NCBI RefSeq assembly: GCF_000023125.1
Contig: NC_013037.1
Coordinates: 1,984,001-2,048,000, forward strand
Direction of reading: 5' to 3'
DNA: 64,000 nucleotides
Origin: Dyadobacter fermentans DSM 18053
GTDB taxonomy: Bacteria > Bacteroidota > Bacteroidia > Cytophagales > Spirosomataceae
Within the stretch, counting starts at the first letter, position 1, and each line of letters opens with the position of its first letter. The notes beneath the pieces were generated by a model, which worked only from the letters and a program-made list of their open reading frames with translations, had not been told where the DNA came from and ran no database searches. Both the position numbers and the translations under genes were made by a program. Shown in pieces: positions 59,173 through 64,000 of the stretch.

Positions 59173-59604
59173 ATGAACACGATCTGGAACATTTTGAAAG
59201 GTTTCTTCTTAGGGTTGCTTTTTTTTATCGTGGCTTCCTATCTATGGTATTTGTTTGAAACCAGTCATGTCAAAACCATGCGTGTAAAAGACTGCGAGCG
59301 TTCGGCCGGACAAAGCTTGAAGGCATTGAGCGCATACGTCGAAGGACGCTGGTTCGAGCGGAAACATTACGATATCGAGGTGTTTTCAGACGGCCCGTGC
59401 ATGTTCTTTCAGTACTACGAGAAGCCGGGTACATTATACTTCGGCCAGGCTACGTCGAGCGGTCATTTCGTAGCCGTTGCCATGACTTCCCGGGAGCTGC
59501 ATCAACTGGCGGATTCCATCCCCGCCGACTTCGGCTTCGAACAAATGAGTAACTATCTGTTTCAGCGGGCAAAGACAAAACCAGCGCCCATGCACGAACT
59601 GTAA
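59173..59604 (+). CDS. Small membrane-anchored protein of unknown function
   Basis: I chose the ATG at 59173 because it opens a membrane segment (MNTIWNILKGFFLGLLFFIVASYLWYLF, key residues 8-27); the frame upstream reads through the DUF4345 gene. The 143-residue protein then has a soluble domain with VKDCERSAGQSLKALSAYVEGRWFERKHYDIEVFSDGPCMFFQYYEKPG (residues 39-87). I recognise no family. It is the third of a plus-strand trio after the catalase gene. The 241 bases that follow hold the leader of the third susC and no other gene. Confidence 0.65.
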   Translation: MNTIWNILKGFFLGLLFFIVASYLWYLFETSHVKTMRVKDCERSAGQSLKALSAYVEGRWFERKHYDIEVFSDGPCMFFQYYEKPGTLYFGQATSSGHFVAVAMTSRELHQLADSIPADFGFEQMSNYLFQRAKTKPAPMHEL

Positions 59605-59649
59605 CCCAGCCCCTCCCGACCGGATTACAACACCCAAAGTCCCCACACG

Positions 59650-59657
59650 TAATTTTG
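59650..59657 (+). promoter_or_regulatory. Candidate -7 box for the third susC gene
   Basis: TAATTTTG is a perfect TAnnTTTG match. It gives a leader of about 180 bases to the susC ATG at 59846. No TTG is at the normal distance upstream, so confidence is low. Confidence 0.35.
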
Positions 59658-59845
59658 ACTTATTTCAATAAAAAATATCAGTAAAAGGCGTACAACGAAC
59701 TACTTTGTACAGCATATTTAACTGCCCGCTTATTACAGGCCGGGATGAATTCGCCGGCAATGCGGCGGACTTCACCCGGGCGATTATCCGGCTTGCCGGA
59801 CGATGCACTTTTCAAGTTTTTTTTCCACTACCTAACGTTTCGTTT

Positions 59846-62800
59846 ATGAGAAAAAAACACTTCTACCCATCGCTCAATTTTGCCCGATTTTTTCCGCTGG
59901 TTTGTGCCTTATTCGGCATCATGGCCTGCTGCACTGCCGCCTTCGCACAGCCCGTTTCCGGGACTGTGCTGGACGAATCGGGCTCCGGCCTGCCGGGCGT
60001 CAGCGTCGTCGTGAAAGGGACGGCAAACGGTACTACCACCGACACAAAAGGTAAATTCCAGCTCGATGTGCCGGGCGACAACCCGACATTGGTTTTCAGC
60101 TTCGTAGGGTACGCAACGCAGGAAATCGCGGTCAGTAAACGTACAAGCATTACCGTTAACATGGCGGTCGAGGATCGGCTCATGACCGAAGTGGTGGTGG
60201 TCGGCTACGGAACGCAGCAAAAGGTGAACGTAACCGGCGCCGTGGGCGTGGCCGATGCCAAACGCATCGAAAACCGCCCCATTGCCAACACCGGCGAGGG
60301 CCTGCAAGGCGTGATTCCCAACCTGAACATCACCGTGCGCAATGGCGACCCGGCCCAGTCGCCCAGCTTCAACATCCGGGGCTATGAGTCGATCAACGGC
60401 GGCGCGCCGCTGATTCTCGTCGATAACGTGCCGATGGACATTAACCGCATCAATCCCAACGACATCGAGAGCATCAGCGTGCTCAAAGACGCCTCCGCAG
60501 CGGCCATTTACGGCGCCCGCGCGGCATTCGGCGTGGTGCTCGTGACGACCAAAAGCGGCAAGGCGGGCAAAGTACAGGTGAATTTCGGCACCCAGTTTTC
60601 GTTGGCCAAACCCATTTTCAATATGGATGTCGTCACCGATCCCTACCAGTTTGTGCAGGCGCGCAATGCAGCCAACATCCGCACGCTGGGCGCTCCGAGC
60701 TACAACGACCAGTTTGTGGCAGCCGTGAAAAAATACTCCGAAAACCCCATTCCCGAAAACGAATGGGGCGTGGTAGACGGGGCATTGCAGTATTACGGCT
60801 ACAACCGCTACCAGGAAAAAATCATGACCAATTACGCGCCTACCAACCAGCAGGACCTGTCGATTTCGGGCGGTGGCGATAAGTCGAAATTCTTCTTTTC
60901 ATTCGGGCGGTACAGCAAGGATGGCTACCTGCGCTATAACAATGAGAAGTTTAAGCGCTACAACATTCTGATGAAAGCGGATTTTCAGGTCAACAAATGG
61001 CTCAGTTTGTCGGAAAAAGTGGTTTTCAATTCCCAAAACAGCGACAAGCCGCACTTCTATAACTGGGACGTGAACATCAATTCACTCGCGAGGGTGAACC
61101 CGTTGCAGGCCATTCAGTTTCCGGACCTTCCGCAGTACATGGCGCCCGGCGACCACGATAAATATGCGCCGCTGATCGGTAAGTATTTCGGCGGGACCAA
61201 CTTTTTCCCCTACCTGCTCGACGGCGGCCGCGAAACATTCACCAAAAACGACCTTTGGCTGTCGCAGGAAGCCGTACTCACGCCCCTCCCCGGCTTGAAG
61301 ATCACGGGTAATTTCTCGTACAACATCTACAACAATATGTACCAGGATGTCCAGAGCAAGGTGGAGATCGTGTCGCAGGACCTGAAAGAGGCGAATCCGA
61401 TCAGCTACGGTTTCAGCGGCGACGACTGGATCAAGAATATGAATGAATACAACCGGTATTATGTGCTCAACACATTTGCCGAATATACATTCCAAAACCT
61501 GGGGAAACATCAGCTGATGGCGCTGATTGGCTACAACCAGGAAATGGGTAATTACCAATCGTCCACGGCACAGGCCCGCTCGCTCATTACCCCGCAGGTG
61601 CCCGACCTGAGCACCACCACCGGCACGCAGCAGACTCTGGGCGGCAGGTCGCAGGTGGCGCTGCGCGGCGTGTTTTACCGGCTAGCCTACAACTACGGCG
61701 ACCGCTACCTGCTTGAATTCAACGGCCGGTACGACGGCACATCGCGCTTTCCGAAAAACGACCGGTTCGGGTTTTTCCCGTCCTTCTCGGCCGGCTGGCG
61801 GATCAGCAACGAGAAATTCATGACCGGTACCAACAGCTGGCTCGATAACCTCAAACTGAGAGGCTCTTTCGGAACGCTTGGCAACCAGATCATCCAGAAC
61901 CGGAGCACGGGGGCGCAAATCTACTATCCGTCCGTATCCACAATGGGATCAGGACAAGCTCCTTACATTTTTGCAGGCTCGCTTATCCCGTTCGTTTCGG
62001 CCGCCGGCCTCGTGAGCCCGACGCTCACCTGGGAGTCGGTCACGTCCAAAAACCTCGGTCTGGACCTGACGATTTTAAGAAGCCGCCTGGATATGTCGTT
62101 CGACATTTACACCCGCGACACCAAGAAAATGCTCATGAACGTGGCCTACCCCGACATTCTCGGAACTACCGCTCCGCAGGAAAACGCGGCCGATCTCCGC
62201 ACGAAAGGCTGGGAACTTTCGCTGACCTGGCGCGACAAATTCAAATCCGACTGGACCTACGACGTCACCCTCGCCCTGTCCGACGCCAGCGCCACCATTA
62301 CCAAATTCCGCAACCCTTCCGGCGCATTGCCCAACGAAGGCAGCGGGATTTACTACGAAGGCCAGAAACTGGGCGAGATTTGGGGATACCAAACGGTAGG
62401 CATATTTCAGTCGGCCGACGATGTGGCGGCGGCCCCCAACCAGTCGCGCCTCGGCAACAACTGGCGGGCGGGTGACATCCAGTATGCCGACCTGAACGGC
62501 GACGGCATTATCAGCTCCGGCAACAACACGCTTGGAAACCCCGGCGACTACAAGATCATCGGAAACTCGTCGCCGCGCTACACCTACGGCATCAATGCGA
62601 GCATCGGCTACAAGGGCTTGCGCCTGACCGCATTCTTCCAGGGCATCGGCAAAGCGGATTACCTGCCCAACAACGGCAACTGGAACTGGTTTTATCCTTT
62701 CAATGCGGGCCACGTAGAGAAGTACTACATCACCGACACGTGGTCTGAAACCAACCGTGACGCCTATTTCGCGGCACCGCATATATCCACGAGCGATAAA

Positions 62801-63058
62801 AAGAACATCCTGCCGCAATCCAGATATGTGCAAAATGCCTCGTACCTGCGTGCGAAGAACATCATGCTCAGCTACACATTGCCCTACGACCTCACGGGCC
62901 GGATCGGCATATCGCGGGCGCAGGTATTCGTGTCGGGGATGAATTTGTTTGAATTCACCAAAATCCGCAAACCGCTCGATCCTGAAACGATCCGGACGCC
63001 GACGATCGAATACCCCATGCAGCGCATCGGAACGATCGGTATCAATATATCCTTTTAA
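59846..63058 (+). CDS. SusC-family TonB-dependent transporter of PUL 3
   Basis: From the ATG at 59846 (MRKKHFYPSLNFARF, then a hydrophobic signal) the protein has 1070 residues. The frame upstream to 59705 is not a signal peptide. Domains in order are a carboxypeptidase-regulatory domain (GTVLDESGSGLPGVSVVVKG), the SusC box MTEVVVVGYGTQQKVNVTGAVG, a plug with VLKDASAAAIYGARAAFGVVLVTTKSG, and a barrel ending RIGTIGINISF. It has no STN domain, so it is not coupled to a FecR anti-sigma. A susD gene follows after 101 bp. The substrate is unknown. Confidence 0.95.
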   Translation: MRKKHFYPSLNFARFFPLVCALFGIMACCTAAFAQPVSGTVLDESGSGLPGVSVVVKGTANGTTTDTKGKFQLDVPGDNPTLVFSFVGYATQEIAVSKRTSITVNMAVEDRLMTEVVVVGYGTQQKVNVTGAVGVADAKRIENRPIANTGEGLQGVIPNLNITVRNGDPAQSPSFNIRGYESINGGAPLILVDNVPMDINRINPNDIESISVLKDASAAAIYGARAAFGVVLVTTKSGKAGKVQVNFGTQFSLAKPIFNMDVVTDPYQFVQARNAANIRTLGAPSYNDQFVAAVKKYSENPIPENEWGVVDGALQYYGYNRYQEKIMTNYAPTNQQDLSISGGGDKSKFFFSFGRYSKDGYLRYNNEKFKRYNILMKADFQVNKWLSLSEKVVFNSQNSDKPHFYNWDVNINSLARVNPLQAIQFPDLPQYMAPGDHDKYAPLIGKYFGGTNFFPYLLDGGRETFTKNDLWLSQEAVLTPLPGLKITGNFSYNIYNNMYQDVQSKVEIVSQDLKEANPISYGFSGDDWIKNMNEYNRYYVLNTFAEYTFQNLGKHQLMALIGYNQEMGNYQSSTAQARSLITPQVPDLSTTTGTQQTLGGRSQVALRGVFYRLAYNYGDRYLLEFNGRYDGTSRFPKNDRFGFFPSFSAGWRISNEKFMTGTNSWLDNLKLRGSFGTLGNQIIQNRSTGAQIYYPSVSTMGSGQAPYIFAGSLIPFVSAAGLVSPTLTWESVTSKNLGLDLTILRSRLDMSFDIYTRDTKKMLMNVAYPDILGTTAPQENAADLRTKGWELSLTWRDKFKSDWTYDVTLALSDASATITKFRNPSGALPNEGSGIYYEGQKLGEIWGYQTVGIFQSADDVAAAPNQSRLGNNWRAGDIQYADLNGDGIISSGNNTLGNPGDYKIIGNSSPRYTYGINASIGYKGLRLTAFFQGIGKADYLPNNGNWNWFYPFNAGHVEKYYITDTWSETNRDAYFAAPHISTSDKKNILPQSRYVQNASYLRAKNIMLSYTLPYDLTGRIGISRAQVFVSGMNLFEFTKIRKPLDPETIRTPTIEYPMQRIGTIGINISF

Positions 63059-63159
63059 GCGTCCCCGAACGCAACGGCAGGTCTGCCACATTCGCAGGAA
63101 GCATGTTGCAGCAGCGCTTATCAGTACACAAGATTCAATTGGTTTTAAATCAGATTTGT

Positions 63160-64000
63160 ATGAAAGATATATTCTTAAAATCCCTGACGGCCATTGCCCT
63201 GCTTCTGCTTGCAGGCTGTAACGATGAGTTCCTCGACCGGGCGCCGATCGACAAAATCACCAATGCAACCTACTGGAACACCGAAAACGACCTGGCTGTT
63301 TACAACAACAGCCTTTACAACATTGCCCGCAACGACTGGAAAATACCCATTATGATGGGCCATACCGAGGGCTTCGACAGCCATTTCGGTAATATCTGGT
63401 CGCTCGACGAGCTTTCGGACAACATGGCCCCGCGCGAGCCGCGACACAACTTTTTCCAGCAGATCCGCGCCGGGAAATACAACGTCCCATCCAGCCCCGA
63501 CTGGTTCGGCTACCAGGGCTGGGACTTCGTGCGGGCCATTAACGTGGGCCTCGCCAACTACGACCGCGCCAAAGTGAGTCAGGCGATCAAAGACAAATAC
63601 ATTGCCGAGGCCAGGCTTTTCCGCGGGTGGTTTTACGCCGATAAGGTGCAGAAGTTCGGCGATGTGCCCTTCGTGGAAAAAGAACTCACCATCGACTCGG
63701 AAGAACTGTACGCCGCCCGCACCCCGCGCGCCGAGGCCATGCAGAAAGTGCTCGACGACCTGAATTTCGCCAGCCAGAAACTGCCCAACAGCTGGGGCGA
63801 CGGCAATGCGCCCGGGAGGATCAACCGCTGGGGAGCATTGCTGGTGAAAGCGCGCGTGTGCCTTTATGAAGGAACATATAATAAATACCACAATGCGGGC
63901 GATTCCAAAATGTGGCTCGAAGAAGCCGCCAAGGCGGCCGCTGAACTGATGGACACCGGCCCCTACCGCCTTTACAACACCGGTAAGCCGCAAAGCGATT
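63160..64000 (+). CDS. SusD/RagB-family lipoprotein of PUL 3 (partial)
   Basis: The gene starts at the ATG at 63160 and runs off the right edge, giving about 280 residues. It has a lipobox with cysteine at residue 20 (LLLAGC). The SusD N-terminal region follows (DEFLDRAPIDKITNATYWNTENDLAVYNNSLYN), and later KYIAEARLFRGWFYADKVQKFGDVPFVEKEL, the family's RAxxYxxLxxxFGDVPL block. It is the partner of the susC gene directly upstream. The C-terminal half is beyond the window. Confidence 0.93.
   Translation, partial: MKDIFLKSLTAIALLLLAGCNDEFLDRAPIDKITNATYWNTENDLAVYNNSLYNIARNDWKIPIMMGHTEGFDSHFGNIWSLDELSDNMAPREPRHNFFQQIRAGKYNVPSSPDWFGYQGWDFVRAINVGLANYDRAKVSQAIKDKYIAEARLFRGWFYADKVQKFGDVPFVEKELTIDSEELYAARTPRAEAMQKVLDDLNFASQKLPNSWGDGNAPGRINRWGALLVKARVCLYEGTYNKYHNAGDSKMWLEEAAKAAAELMDTGPYRLYNTGKPQSD

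Noticed and set aside
1..64000. tRNA and rRNA genes
   Set aside because: I found no cloverleaf-like sequence or conserved rRNA segment in the intergenic regions. A dedicated scan would be needed to exclude them fully.

Overview
The window looks like chromosome of a high-GC member of the Bacteroidota, most likely Cytophagales close to Dyadobacter (inferred from gene content, not from a marker gene). Supporting features are three SusC/SusD pairs, an ECF sigma/FecR pair, a type IX secretion sorting domain, a GLPGLI protein with its receptor partner, FtsX-type permeases of the large Cytophagales kind, and several TAnnTTTG promoter boxes. I found no rRNA, tRNA, CRISPR array, transposase or integrase.

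Layout. 1-242: tail of an SGNH-like protein. 325-11217: a polysaccharide utilisation locus (PUL 1), with susC-susD-sulfatase-DUF6250 on the minus strand and a divergent Tat-exported, rhamnogalacturonan-lyase-like enzyme. 11312-13479: small accessory genes around a phage-type DUF932 protein, with a 14-bp tandem repeat and a Rnk/GreA-type factor. 13721-22808: housekeeping and transport genes (ChaA antiporter, PhyH dioxygenase, D-lactate dehydrogenase-like, AraC regulator, SulP transporter, FtsX permease, tandem universal stress protein). 23067-26518: GLPGLI protein plus TonB-type receptor. 26565-34656: PUL 2, read sigma, FecR, STN-SusC, SusD, FG-GAP protein on the minus strand. 34919-40347: a type IX secreted protein, a convergent histidine kinase and NarL-type regulator, and a polytopic membrane protein.

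40575-50875 is a minus-strand iron/siderophore block: PchR-like regulator, TonB receptor, DUF4374 lipoprotein, exported ankyrin protein, DUF2271 protein, a PepSY-flavodoxin-FNR reductase and ApbE. It resembles the Bacteroides xenosiderophore (Xus) arrangement with an added flavinylation branch. A candidate Fur-like operator lies at the start of the transcript. 51041-55807 is a plus-strand stressosome-type operon (RsbR, RsbS, RsbT, an RsbX/SpoIIE-like phosphatase fused to a GHKL domain) that runs into a PAS histidine kinase and a CheY-like receiver. The kinase carries a degenerate RsbT-like domain at its N terminus, and no SigB, RsbW or RsbV is present.

55905-59604 holds small lipoproteins, an OBAP/DUF1264 lipoprotein, a manganese catalase with its full metal ligand set, a DUF4345 protein and a small membrane protein. 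59846-64000 starts a third SusC/SusD pair, cut by the window edge.

The best candidates for something new are the stressosome-to-two-component coupling, the ankyrin/DUF2271/ApbE extension of the siderophore operon, and the DUF932 mini-cluster. All assignments were made by reading motifs; no database search was run.
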